Below, one piece after another: positions 1-7,637 of a stretch of 12,222 nt of DNA. Every line of letters starts with the position of its first letter. The first letter of the stretch is position 1. A model generated the notes under the pieces. The model searched no databases and was not told the origin of the DNA. It was given only the letters and a program-made list of their open reading frames with translations. A program made the position numbers and the translations under genes. The DNA is from Avichristensenella sp031550455 (GTDB lineage Bacteria > Bacillota > Clostridia > Christensenellales > Aristaeellaceae): the NCBI GenBank assembly GCA_031550455.1, contig JAVBOQ010000283.1, positions 1 through 12,222 on the forward strand, written 5' to 3'.

Positions 1-41
1 CACGCCTCCGGCAGAGAGCCGACGCGTCCCGGTTTATATTG

Positions 42-78
42 AAAAGGAGCCGCCGCGCCTTTGCGGCAGCCCCTTTTT
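42..78 (-). terminator. Intrinsic terminator after the permease gene
   Basis: A 15-nt arm at 42-56 pairs with 63-77 with two mismatches around a 6-nt loop, giving a GC-rich stem. On the minus strand it lies 14 nt past the permease stop codon and is followed by TTTT. On the plus strand it is followed by TTTTT, so it could also stop transcription arriving from the left. It marks the likely 3' end of the operon. Nothing recognisable lies in bases 1-41. Confidence 0.75.
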
Positions 79-91
79 GCCATCAAAACCG

Positions 92-1459
92 TTATGCGTT
101 CGCTTCTTCTTTTTTGCCGATCGACAGGCACAGGTTCAGCAGGATGCCAAGCACCGCGGCCGTGGCGATCGCCGGGAACTCGCCGCCGAAGATCGGCAGC
201 ATGCCGCCGTTGATGAAGCTGCCGCCGATGCCGATAATCAGCACGACCGCGACGACCGCGAGGTTTCTGGCGTCGAACAGGTCTGTCTTGCTGGTCACCA
301 TGATCGCGATGCCCTGTGCGCCGATGACGCCGAACAGGTAGATGCCCAGGCCGCCGATGACGCACGGCGGAATGCTGTTGACGACCGCCGACAGCGTGCC
401 GGAGAAAGAGATCACCATCGTGATGATCGCGGCAGTGAACAGCACCGGCACGGAGAAGTTCCGGGTGATCGCCATGGTCGACAGGTTCTCGCCGTAGTTC
501 GTGCCCGCAGGACCGCCGATCGCGCCGGAAATCATGTCGCCGATGCCGTCGCCGACCAGGTTCAGGCCCAGCCTGTTTTTGATATCGTAGTTTTTGCCCG
601 TGTTCTTTTTCCTGGCCAGGTTGTTGACATAGATGTCAAGCTGGAACAGGTGGGCGGAGGATTCGGGGATCGTCGCGATCGCGATCGGCATGATCGCCAG
701 AACCGCGGCCCAGTTCGGCAGCGGCAGCGTAAATTTCGGCACCGCGACGACGCTGGCCTGCCCGATCGTGTCAAAGTTGATGATTTTGATGTCCGTGACA
801 AGCGTCACGATGGCCGCGAGCGCATACCCGACGAAGACGCCGAACAGGATCGGCAGTTGGCCCATCGTGCCCTTGAGGAAGACGGAGAACAGGATCGTCG
901 CGATCAGCGTGACGATCGCGATCGTCCAGGACCAGTTGACGGCCGCGCCGGCCGCCGTGCCGGCGTCCAGCGTGCCGGACGCGTTGTTGATCGCCACCAC
1001 AGCCAGCGACACGCCGATCGTCAGCGCGATCGGGCCGGTGATCGTCGACGGGAGGATCTTGTTGATGATGACCTGGCCCCATTTGGCAATCACAAGGCCG
1101 GCCGCGATGGAGACAAGGCCCGACATGATGATGCCGAACTGCGCCATCCGGATCGCCTCGACCGCGGTCTTTCCGGCTTCCGTCTGCGAGGCGATCAGGC
1201 CCGTGATCGCCGCGATGTAAGCGAAGCTTGATCCATAGTACAGCGGGATCTTGCGGCCCGTGATCAGCAGGAAACCGAGCGTTGCCAGACCGCTTGCGAA
1301 AATGGTCACGCCGATGTCGAACCCCGTCAGAATGGCGACAAGCACCGTCGCGGGGAACATGACCAGAATCTGCTGCAAAGCAAAGATGATCATCTTCCCG
1401 ATCGGCGGCCTCTCGTCCGGCAAATACCCGGTAACTTCCGGCTTTCTGAGCTCAACCAT
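92..1459 (-). CDS. NCS2 family nucleobase:cation symporter (uracil/xanthine permease type)
   Basis: This 455-aa, strongly hydrophobic membrane protein has the length and signature motifs of the NCS2 (UraA/PbuX) family, which imports oxo-purines, uracil or related rings with H+ or Na+. Visible motifs are GSSFAYI near residue 76, TIPESSAHL near 263-271 and TNYGENLSTMAIT near 320-332. Glu266, His270 and Glu324 line up with UraA Glu241, His245 and Glu290, the uracil-binding and proton-coupling residues, so it should be a working transporter. The ATG at 1459 is preferred because AAGGGGG sits 7 nt upstream; a TTG at 1465 is too close to that site. It starts 2 nt after the molybdenum-subunit stop and is the last gene before the terminator. 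The context suggests it imports the substrate of the hydroxylase encoded upstream. The exact substrate cannot be read from the sequence. Confidence 0.93.
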   Translation of the reverse strand: MVELRKPEVTGYLPDERPPIGKMIIFALQQILVMFPATVLVAILTGFDIGVTIFASGLATLGFLLITGRKIPLYYGSSFAYIAAITGLIASQTEAGKTAVEAIRMAQFGIIMSGLVSIAAGLVIAKWGQVIINKILPSTITGPIALTIGVSLAVVAINNASGTLDAGTAAGAAVNWSWTIAIVTLIATILFSVFLKGTMGQLPILFGVFVGYALAAIVTLVTDIKIINFDTIGQASVVAVPKFTLPLPNWAAVLAIMPIAIATIPESSAHLFQLDIYVNNLARKKNTGKNYDIKNRLGLNLVGDGIGDMISGAIGGPAGTNYGENLSTMAITRNFSVPVLFTAAIITMVISFSGTLSAVVNSIPPCVIGGLGIYLFGVIGAQGIAIMVTSKTDLFDARNLAVVAVVLIIGIGGSFINGGMLPIFGGEFPAIATAAVLGILLNLCLSIGKKEEANA

Positions 1460-1461
1460 TG

Positions 1462-3810
1462 TCAATCCCCCTTGTCCAAATGTTGCAGTGCGCAGGCCTT
1501 GCTAATGTTCTGCGCCGACATCGGCAGGTCGCGGATGTCCAGCCCGCAAGCGTCCTGCAGCGCGTTCGCGACGACCGTCGTGACGGAAATCAACGGATGT
1601 TCTCCGCAGCCGCGCGCGCCGTACGGGCCGTCCAACTGCGGGGTTTCCACGGTCATGACGTCGAATTCCATCGGGATGTCCTTCATCGTCGGGATCTTGT
1701 AGTCGACAAGATTGCGCGTGATCAACCTCCCATCCTCCGCGTATTGCACATATTCCGATCCCACTGTGCCAAGGCCCTGCACGACGCCTCCCACCACCTG
1801 CCCTTTCAACAGCATCTCGTTCATGACGCGTCCGACGTCGATGCATGTGGAAATCTTCAGAATGCTGATTTCGCCGGTGTTCGTGTCGACCGTAAGGTCC
1901 ACGCCCTGCGCGCCGAACGTCCAGTCAAGCGCGGGCCTGCCCTGGCCTGTCTCCCGGTCGAGGAATGTCAGCCCCTGCGCGATGGACTTGCCGCGCCCGA
2001 TCAGGGGCCCGCCGACACTGTTGCCGTTTTCATGCGTGTAGCCCATGGCCACGTCCTTCAGCGCGATGCTGACATGCGGGTTCTGCTTAACATACAGCGC
2101 TTCGTCACCAAGCGCGATTTCGTGCCGCGCCGCGCGCAGCGCCACCGCGCCGATCTCAAAGAGCTGCTCCGTCAGGTCATCGCAAGCCTCGATGACCGCG
2201 TTGCCGGCCAGCACCGTCATTCTGGAGGCGACGGTCTGCCAGTCGTAGGGCGCGGTGTCGGTGCAGGTGTCGCACACCATCGTCACCTTCTCGATCGGCA
2301 GCCGCAGCCGCTCCGCCACGATCTGCCGCATCACCGTGTACGTGCCCTGCCCGATGTCGATCCCGCCGATGTCCACGCGGACCGTGCCGTCCTCGTTCAT
2401 GAAGATCACGGCGGAGGTGGACGAGTTCGTCGGCATCGCGGGCGCCTTGTGCAGCGTCGCGACGGCCTTGCCGCGGTATACGCCCGGGCGACCGGTCGCG
2501 CGCTCATACGGCTCCGCATACCCGATGCTCTCCGCGACCCTTTGCAGGCACTTGTCAACGCGCCCGGTGTTCTCGGTGATCACCTCGCCGGTGATCGTTC
2601 TGCAGCCGGGCATCAGCACGTTCTTTAACCTGAATTCCAGCGGGTTGATGCCGAGCGCGCGGGCCAGCAGCTCGCGCTGCCGCTCGATCGCCCAAAACAC
2701 CTCGGGGTGACCGAACCCGCGGTACGCCGTGCCGAACACATGGTTCGTGTAGACCGTGTAGCTGTCGATCCAACTGTTCTCGATCTCGTACGGCCCCGCG
2801 CCGGCGTACCCGCCCGCGCGGCCGATGTTGACGCCGTAGTCGGCGTACGCGCCGGCGTCCCAGAAATACTCAGCCTTTTCGGCGACGATTTTGCCGTCTT
2901 TCGTCACGCCGGTCTTGATCCGCGTCGTCAGCCCCTGGCGGCACGGCAGCGTCTGGCATTCATCCTCACGCGTCGAGATCAGCTTGACCGGCGCGCCGCG
3001 CGCCGCGCGGCTGAGCAGCGCCGCGACGGGTTCCAGGTGGATGCCCGACTTGCCGCCAAACCCGCCGCCGACCGTCGGCACCGTCACCGTAACGTTCGGC
3101 TCGGGCAGTTTGAACGCGTAGCAGAACAGGCTTCGCACCGCGAACGGGCTTTGCGCGCTCGTCCAGATCTGCACCCTGTCCCCCGCGCCCCACCGCGCGA
3201 TGCACGCGTGCGTCTCTAACGGCACGTGAAACACCTGCGGCATCCTGAAAATATTTTCCATCACCAGGTCGGCTTTGTCAAATGATTTTTCAACGTTTCC
3301 TTTGCGGATTTTGAAAATATTCGCGATATTGGTGCCCGGCTGCGGAAAAAATACGTTTTTCGCCCAGGTATACGACTCGATATGCTCGTGCACCAGCGGC
3401 GCGCCTTCGTCCAGCGCCTCCACGGGGTCGGACACGTACGGCAGCGGCTCGTACTCGACCTCGATCAGCTCAAGCGCCTCGCGCGCGATGTCGACGCTCG
3501 TCGCCGCGACCGCCGCGACCGCCTCGCCGTAGTACCGGACGACGCCGTCGGCCAGCACGGGCCGGTCGACCATGTACAGGCCAATCTTGTACGGCGCTTC
3601 CTTCGCGGTGAGCACCGCCCGGACGCCCGGCAGCGCGCGCGCCTTTTCAACGTCGAGCCTTGTGATTTTCGCGTGCGCCCGCGCGGATGTCTTGATCGCC
3701 GCGTGCAGCATCCCGGTCATCGTGATGTCGTCGACATAGACTGCCTGGCCGGTGACCTTCTCGACCGCGTCGTGCCGCGTCACGCTCTTGCCGACATATT
3801 GCTCAGCCAC
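1462..3810 (-). CDS. Molybdenum hydroxylase, molybdopterin-binding large subunit (xanthine dehydrogenase family)
   Basis: The 782-aa protein has the size and motif order of the catalytic subunit of three-part molybdenum hydroxylases. The N-terminal a/b-hammerhead domain (about 10-120) begins KSVTRHDAVEKVTG. Mo-pterin motifs follow: GGGFGGK at 248-254, AYRGFG at 362-367, DIGQGT near 485-490, and GARGCGEHPL with the predicted catalytic base Glu737. These enzymes hydroxylate a ring or aldehyde carbon using water and pass electrons to [2Fe-2S] and FAD. Ser255 occupies the position of bovine xanthine oxidase Glu802, a purine-binding residue, so I do not call it xanthine dehydrogenase. The GTG at 3810 has GGGAGG 8 nt upstream; the GTG at 3819 overlaps that site and is less likely. 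The gene overlaps the [2Fe-2S] gene by 8 nt, which suggests translational coupling. Confidence 0.93.
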   Translation of the reverse strand: MAEQYVGKSVTRHDAVEKVTGQAVYVDDITMTGMLHAAIKTSARAHAKITRLDVEKARALPGVRAVLTAKEAPYKIGLYMVDRPVLADGVVRYYGEAVAAVAATSVDIAREALELIEVEYEPLPYVSDPVEALDEGAPLVHEHIESYTWAKNVFFPQPGTNIANIFKIRKGNVEKSFDKADLVMENIFRMPQVFHVPLETHACIARWGAGDRVQIWTSAQSPFAVRSLFCYAFKLPEPNVTVTVPTVGGGFGGKSGIHLEPVAALLSRAARGAPVKLISTREDECQTLPCRQGLTTRIKTGVTKDGKIVAEKAEYFWDAGAYADYGVNIGRAGGYAGAGPYEIENSWIDSYTVYTNHVFGTAYRGFGHPEVFWAIERQRELLARALGINPLEFRLKNVLMPGCRTITGEVITENTGRVDKCLQRVAESIGYAEPYERATGRPGVYRGKAVATLHKAPAMPTNSSTSAVIFMNEDGTVRVDIGGIDIGQGTYTVMRQIVAERLRLPIEKVTMVCDTCTDTAPYDWQTVASRMTVLAGNAVIEACDDLTEQLFEIGAVALRAARHEIALGDEALYVKQNPHVSIALKDVAMGYTHENGNSVGGPLIGRGKSIAQGLTFLDRETGQGRPALDWTFGAQGVDLTVDTNTGEISILKISTCIDVGRVMNEMLLKGQVVGGVVQGLGTVGSEYVQYAEDGRLITRNLVDYKIPTMKDIPMEFDVMTVETPQLDGPYGARGCGEHPLISVTTVVANALQDACGLDIRDLPMSAQNISKACALQHLDKGD

Positions 3811-4276
3811 GGCGCTCACCTCCCGTCACCGCTTCGACCGCCTCGATGATCGTCGTGTACCCGGTGCAGCGGCACAGGTTTCCGGCCATCGCCTCGATGA
3901 TTTCGTCGCGCGTCGGATTCTTCTTGCGCATCAGAAGCGCGCGGGCCGCCATGATCATGCCGGGCGTGCAAAACCCGCACTGGAACCCGTTGTATCGGAT
4001 GAACGCCTCCTGCAAATCCGACAGTTTGCCGTCCTTCGCCTCGCTCTCGATCGTCAGCACGTCGCTGCCGTCCGCCTCGACGGCCAGCATCAGGCACGCG
4101 TTGGCCGCGTACCCGTCGACGATCACGGTGCAAGCGCCGCACTCGCCGACGCCGCAGCCCTCCTTCGCGCCGGTCAGGCCAAGATCCTCGCGCAGGAAGC
4201 GCAGCAGCGTCCGGTCGGTGGCGACGTCCATACGGACAACCTCGCCGTTGACGGTCAGTTGAATGTTCTTTTTCAC
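3803..4276 (-). CDS. Molybdenum hydroxylase, [2Fe-2S] subunit
   Basis: This 157-aa protein is the electron-transfer subunit of the molybdenum hydroxylase. The plant-ferredoxin-like N-terminal cluster is held by Cys41, Cys46, Cys49 and Cys61 (CGVGECGAC, then C). The C-terminal helical-domain cluster is held by Cys100, Cys103, Cys135 and Cys137 (CGFC and CRC). All eight ligands are present and the length is normal for the family. It carries electrons from the Mo centre to FAD. The GTG start has AAAGGAGG about 5 nt upstream. Its start overlaps the stop of the FAD gene (GTGA), and its end overlaps the start of the large subunit, so the three subunits are translated as a unit. Confidence 0.97.
   Translation of the reverse strand: MKKNIQLTVNGEVVRMDVATDRTLLRFLREDLGLTGAKEGCGVGECGACTVIVDGYAANACLMLAVEADGSDVLTIESEAKDGKLSDLQEAFIRYNGFQCGFCTPGMIMAARALLMRKKNPTRDEIIEAMAGNLCRCTGYTTIIEAVEAVTGGERRG
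3819..3824 (-). promoter_or_regulatory. Ribosome binding site deciding the large-subunit start
   Basis: GGGAGG on the minus strand lies 8 nt before the GTG at 3810 but overlaps the GTG at 3819. The spacing favours 3810, shortening the protein by three residues. Confidence 0.6.
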
Positions 4277-5085
4277 GCGCCCGCCTCCTTTCGCAGCGCC
4301 TCGACCGCACGCTCCGTGAAAAGGCCGATCATGTGCCGCCGGTGCTCGGCCGTCGCGCGCTGGTCGTCGATCGGCCGGATGCGCGCCAGCACGCGCGCTT
4401 TCGCGCCTTCCGCCGTTATGTTGCGCATGTTCCCGATATCGTCGATCAAAACCGGCGTCGGCGCGCAGGCGGTCACGGCGGCGAGCACGCGCCCGTCCGC
4501 CCTGACATACATCGCCAGTCCGGCCTGCGCGAGGTCATGCCCGCGCACCCGCTGGCTTTTCAAAAACACGCCGCGCCCGTCCGGCGGCGGGTAGATCACG
4601 CGCGCCGCGATTTCGTCCGGGCGCAGCGCGTTCTTTTTGACGCCTGTAAAGAAATCGCGCAGCGGGACGCGGCGCGCGCCGGCCGCGCTGACCGCCTCGA
4701 TTTCGCCTTCCAGCACGAGCGACACGCCCAGCATGTCGCCGCCCGGCGACGCGTTGCACAGGTTACCGACCAGCGTCGCGCGGTTGCGCAGAGGTTCCGT
4801 CGCCAGCGTCAGCGCGGCCTGCCGGAGCAGATCAAGGGTGGGCGACGGATGCCCGATCACCTCGCGCAGCGTCACCGCCGCGCCGATGGAGATTGTTTCG
4901 CCGTCGGCGACGATTTGAACAAGCTCGGGAATGCGTTTGATGTCGACAAGCGCCTCGCAGCGAAGCTGCCTGTCGCGCAGCGCGACCAGCAGGTCGGTCC
5001 CGCCCGCGAGCACCCGCGCGTTCCCGGTGGCCATCGCCCGGCAGGCCTCCTGAATCGTCGCCGGACACAGATAGTTCAGTTCCAT
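4273..5085 (-). CDS. Molybdenum hydroxylase, FAD-binding medium subunit
   Basis: The 270-aa protein belongs to the FAD-binding domain in the molybdopterin dehydrogenase family. The FAD loops are AGGTD at 27-31 and TLVGNLCNASPGGD at 104-117. The C-terminal part after about 165 fits the CO-dehydrogenase flavoprotein C-terminal domain. It accepts electrons from the iron-sulfur subunit and passes them to NAD+ or another acceptor. I placed the start at the ATG at 5085 because AAAGGTGG is 7 nt upstream and the protein then begins MELNYLCPAT, as in relatives. The open frame continues upstream to 5172 but runs through a hairpin repeat and is unlikely to be translated. The order FAD, [2Fe-2S], Mo is common for clostridial hydroxylases. 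Substrate is not deducible from this subunit. Confidence 0.94.
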   Translation of the reverse strand: MELNYLCPATIQEACRAMATGNARVLAGGTDLLVALRDRQLRCEALVDIKRIPELVQIVADGETISIGAAVTLREVIGHPSPTLDLLRQAALTLATEPLRNRATLVGNLCNASPGGDMLGVSLVLEGEIEAVSAAGARRVPLRDFFTGVKKNALRPDEIAARVIYPPPDGRGVFLKSQRVRGHDLAQAGLAMYVRADGRVLAAVTACAPTPVLIDDIGNMRNITAEGAKARVLARIRPIDDQRATAEHRRHMIGLFTERAVEALRKEAGA

Positions 5086-5092
5086 CCTTTCA

Positions 5093-5100
5093 CCACCTTT
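5093..5100 (-). promoter_or_regulatory. Ribosome binding site of the FAD subunit
   Basis: AAAGGTGG on the minus strand, 7 nt before the ATG at 5085. It supports the short start over the frame that extends into the repeat. Confidence 0.6.
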
Positions 5101-5139
5101 GGGAGATTGAAGGAAGGAGGAGGCGGGAGGCGGGGAACG

Positions 5140-5275
5140 CCAAAGGGCGCTGCCCTTTGGAATCCTGCTCAAGGGCTATCGGCCCTTGAGAATCCCATCT
5201 TGGGGGCTCGCCCCTGCGTCTTGACACCGCACCCGCTATGAGGCGAAAAAGGCAGGATCCGGGACGGAGTCCCGG
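5140..5275 (-). repeat. Intergenic hairpin-array repeat, copy 1
   Basis: The 208-nt gap between the cyclase stop and the FAD-subunit start holds a chain of hairpins and no gene. They are 5140-5160 (9-bp stem CCAAAGGGC, 3-nt loop), 5168-5190 (9-bp stem CTCAAGGGC, 5-nt loop), a 4-bp GGGG/CCCC stem at 5203-5214, and 5259-5275 (7-bp stem CCGGGAC, 3-nt loop). The 12-mer AAGATGGGATTC (minus strand, 5190-5201) recurs on the plus strand at 6155-6166, so the two copies are in opposite orientation. The form resembles the dispersed palindromic repeats common between genes in clostridial genomes. It may trim or stabilise mRNA between the cyclase and hydroxylase genes, or partly terminate transcription; no strong T-tract is present. 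Confidence 0.75.
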
Positions 5276-5293
5276 CGTCCCGTCCTCCCCCGC

Positions 5294-6079
5294 TCACTTG
5301 TCGTCAAACGCCACGACGCGGCAGATGCAGCTTTCGCCGCCGACGAGCCGCCACGGGAAGCAGCCGATGACCATTCTGCGGTTGAGCACCTTGTCGATCT
5401 CGCCGCCGATGTTCTCGATATGGATGATGTTCCTGGAAAACAACGGGATGTGCATCACCTGATAGTCGTCGTCCGGCATCAGTTCCGCGTATCCCTTGCC
5501 GAATTTTTCTTTGAGGTACTTCTCGCACGCGGCGGCCTCGCGCGGCTGCCACTCGCGGATCTTTGTGTTCATCGGGTGGTCGGCGCTGCCGCAGTCGACC
5601 GCGATCCACTTGATCTTCTTGCGGATCAGCCAGTCCGCGAACTCGCGCATCGGCCCCGGATGCTTGATCATGTAGCGCAGTTCGTCCGCTTCGGGCTGAT
5701 CCCATGCGTAGCGGTGATAGCCGGTGTTGATGATGATGATGTCGCCTTCCTTGACCTCGACGCGGTCCTCGATGTCCTTTGACGTATAGATGCCGTAGTC
5801 CTCGCAGATGTCGGACAGGTCGACGATGACGCCTTCGTTGCAGAGGAACTCCAGCGGCAGCGACGCGATGTCGCCGCCGTGCGTGCAAAAGTGCAGCGGC
5901 CCGTCCAGATGCGTGCCGACATGGTTGCTGTGCGTCAGAATCTGGCCGTTCGCGCCGTTCGGCGACAGCCGCTTGAAAAATTTCATCGAAAGCGGCTCGT
6001 ATGTCGGCCACGGCGGCGTCAAGATGCTCAGCGGCTGCGTCAGGTCGTACATTTGCGTGTTTTTCCAGTTGGACAGCAT
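5294..6079 (-). CDS. Cyclase family metal-dependent hydrolase (kynurenine formamidase / isatin hydrolase fold)
   Basis: The 261-aa protein carries the family metal site HVGTHLDGPLH at residues 53-63, in which His53, His57, Asp59 and His63 fit the HxxxHxDxPxH pattern that binds Mn2+ or Zn2+. DCGSADHP near 162-169 and HIENI near 220-224 match later conserved blocks. Members hydrolyse amide bonds, often opening cyclic amides, for example isatin hydrolase or N-formylkynurenine formamidase. A ring-opening step after the molybdenum hydroxylase would fit this operon, but the substrate is an inference. The ATG at 6079 has AGAAGGGG about 5 nt upstream; an open frame reaching 6274 crosses a hairpin repeat and is not believable as protein. 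Hairpin repeats lie on both sides of the gene. Confidence 0.9.
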   Translation of the reverse strand: MLSNWKNTQMYDLTQPLSILTPPWPTYEPLSMKFFKRLSPNGANGQILTHSNHVGTHLDGPLHFCTHGGDIASLPLEFLCNEGVIVDLSDICEDYGIYTSKDIEDRVEVKEGDIIIINTGYHRYAWDQPEADELRYMIKHPGPMREFADWLIRKKIKWIAVDCGSADHPMNTKIREWQPREAAACEKYLKEKFGKGYAELMPDDDYQVMHIPLFSRNIIHIENIGGEIDKVLNRRMVIGCFPWRLVGGESCICRVVAFDDK

Positions 6080-6141
6080 AAAACCCCTTCTTTCAAATAG
6101 ATTCGATGGAAAACGGAAGGACACAGGGAGGATCCGCCCCC

Positions 6142-6217
6142 TTGCCCTCAGGCAAAGATGGGATTCCAAAGGGATTTCATCCCTTTGGTCAGGGGTCTGG
6201 GGGCTGAAAGCCCCCAG
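6142..6217 (+). repeat. Intergenic hairpin-array repeat, copy 2
   Basis: The 160-nt gap between the DUF1116 gene and the cyclase gene holds three hairpins: 6142-6155 (TTGCC/GGCAA, 4-nt loop), 6166-6188 (10-bp stem CCAAAGGGAT, loop TTC) and 6197-6217 (9-bp stem CTGGGGGCT, loop GAA). The CCAAAGGG stem and the preceding AAGATGGGATTC are shared with copy 1 in the opposite orientation. It has no coding content and may act as an mRNA processing or partial termination site. Confidence 0.75.
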
Positions 6218-6239
6218 CGTCTCTCCAAAAGCCCCTCCC

Positions 6240-7637
6240 CTACCCCTTCGCCATCTCCCGCAGCGCCTCCTCAAAAATCCCGGCCGGCGGGTTCACGAGG
6301 CCCGCGCCGACCTGACCCACGCCGGCCTCCCGGTGGGCGATGCCGGTATTGATCTGCGGCAGAATGCCGGTTTCAACGACTCGGCGGATGTCGATGCCGG
6401 TCGGCGCGCCGCGGAACCCGAGGATCGGGATCGAAAACGCGCTGCTCTCTCCAAGCGTGATTTCGTACATGCGGCGCGAATAACGCAGCGCGTCTTCGGG
6501 CGCGCCGCCGACGAACTGCACGATCGCGATCGCGGCGGCCATCGAAAAGCCGCCGAGGCCGAGCGTCTCGGTGATCGCGCTGTCGCCGATGTCCGGATTG
6601 CAGTCGGATTCGTTGTATCCGGGAAACAAAAGCCCCTTGACGACGCCGGCCGGGCCGACGAACCAGCGCCCGGGCAGCCCGCTGACGCGCAGGCCGAAAT
6701 CGGTGCCGTTCCGCGCCATGACGGTGGCCATCGTGCAGTGCGGGATGCCGTCCGCGGCGTCCAGCGCAGCTTTCGCCATCGGCATCGACAGGTTCAGGAA
6801 AAAGTGGTCGTTTCCGTTGATGAATGTCAGCACCTCGACGCGCGCCGCTTCGTCGATGTCGGCTTTGAGCAGCCACGGCGCGATCTGCCGGATGAACAGC
6901 GACGTCGCGGCCTTGTTGCGGTTGTGTACCTCGTCGCCCATGTGCAGCGCCTGCGCGGCGAGGGCGCGGATGTCGACGCCGCCCGACAGGCGCACGGCCT
7001 TTGAAAGCGCGGGGCCGAGCGTGTCGCGCATCCAGTCGAGGCGCTTGACGACCTCCGGCCCGTACGCGCCGTAACGCAGCACCTTGCCGAGGCCTTCGTT
7101 CAGCGAACAGTACGCCGTGTTGCCGAACGCCGTGTTGGTCAGGCAACTGACGTACATCGAAGGGCTGAGCACGCCCGCCATCGGGCCGACGGCGCTGTGC
7201 TCGTGGCAGGGCGCGAAGCGGATCCTGCCGGAGGCCGCCAGCGCTTCCGCCTCCTCAATCGTCTCCGCGCGCCGTTCGAACAGCAGCGCGCCCAGGATCG
7301 CGCCGCGCAGCGGCCCGCTCATCCGGTCCCACGCGATCGGCGGGCCGGCGTGCAGGATCGTGTCCTCGTCAAGCCCCGGCACCGCCTCGCGCGCCGGGCG
7401 GACATCCGTTAAGATCACCTGCGCGGCGTTGACGCGGCGCAGCGCCTCCCGGTTGGCGGCCTCCGTCTCGGGCGTGGACAACGCGTCCAGCGCAGCGATC
7501 AAATCAAGCCTGCCGCCCGCGGGCGGCTTCCATTGCAAATGAATCGTGTCAAAGCCCGCGCCGTGCAGCTCCGCCGCGAAATCCTCGTTGCCGAGGTTGA
7601 CGGCCTTGATGGGCTGTGAAAACAAATCGGCGATCAT
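6240..7637 (-). CDS. DUF1116 family protein (YlbE/AllG-like, carbamoyltransferase-associated)
   Basis: The 465-aa protein matches the DUF1116 family, typified by E. coli YlbE (somewhat shorter, about 420 aa). Conserved-looking blocks are HAGPPIAWDRMSGP at 96-109, PCHEHSAVGPMAG at 143-155, HMGDEVHNRNKAA at 232-244, GNDHFFLNLSM at 275-285, PGYNESDCNPDIGDSAITET at 339-358, and GIAHREAGVGQVGAGLVNPP near 432-451. In E. coli, FdrA, YlbE and YlbF are reported to form oxamate carbamoyltransferase, the carbamoyl-phosphate-yielding end of anaerobic allantoin use. The ATG at 7637 overlaps the fdrA stop as ATGA, so the two are translationally coupled and probably act in one complex. The frame is open further upstream, but that part only shadows fdrA. 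The substrate here may differ from oxamate. Confidence 0.9.
   Translation of the reverse strand: MIADLFSQPIKAVNLGNEDFAAELHGAGFDTIHLQWKPPAGGRLDLIAALDALSTPETEAANREALRRVNAAQVILTDVRPAREAVPGLDEDTILHAGPPIAWDRMSGPLRGAILGALLFERRAETIEEAEALAASGRIRFAPCHEHSAVGPMAGVLSPSMYVSCLTNTAFGNTAYCSLNEGLGKVLRYGAYGPEVVKRLDWMRDTLGPALSKAVRLSGGVDIRALAAQALHMGDEVHNRNKAATSLFIRQIAPWLLKADIDEAARVEVLTFINGNDHFFLNLSMPMAKAALDAADGIPHCTMATVMARNGTDFGLRVSGLPGRWFVGPAGVVKGLLFPGYNESDCNPDIGDSAITETLGLGGFSMAAAIAIVQFVGGAPEDALRYSRRMYEITLGESSAFSIPILGFRGAPTGIDIRRVVETGILPQINTGIAHREAGVGQVGAGLVNPPAGIFEEALREMAKG

Noticed and set aside
77..1231. Long open frame on the plus strand opposite the permease gene, with similar ones at 1459-2628, 4333-5241, 5808-7004 and 8988-10313
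   Set aside because: They lie antisense to well-recognised genes, are rich in Arg, Asp and Ala as expected from GC-rich antisense frames, and show no family motifs.
1462..5085. Assignment as a true xanthine dehydrogenase for purine degradation
   Set aside because: The subunit architecture fits, but the purine-binding Glu is Ser and no other purine genes are in the window, so only the broader family is claimed.
5086..5172. N-terminal extension of the FAD subunit
   Set aside because: It translates the hairpin repeat and has no homology-like sequence; AAAGGTGG supports the start at 5085.
5140..6217. CRISPR array from repeated hairpins
   Set aside because: The repeats are irregular, of different stem sequence and spacing, in opposite orientation and separated by a gene; no cas genes are present.
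6080..6274. 65-residue N-terminal extension of the cyclase-family protein
   Set aside because: It is Arg-rich, crosses the second hairpin repeat and the end of the DUF1116 gene, and a good ribosome site precedes the ATG at 6079.
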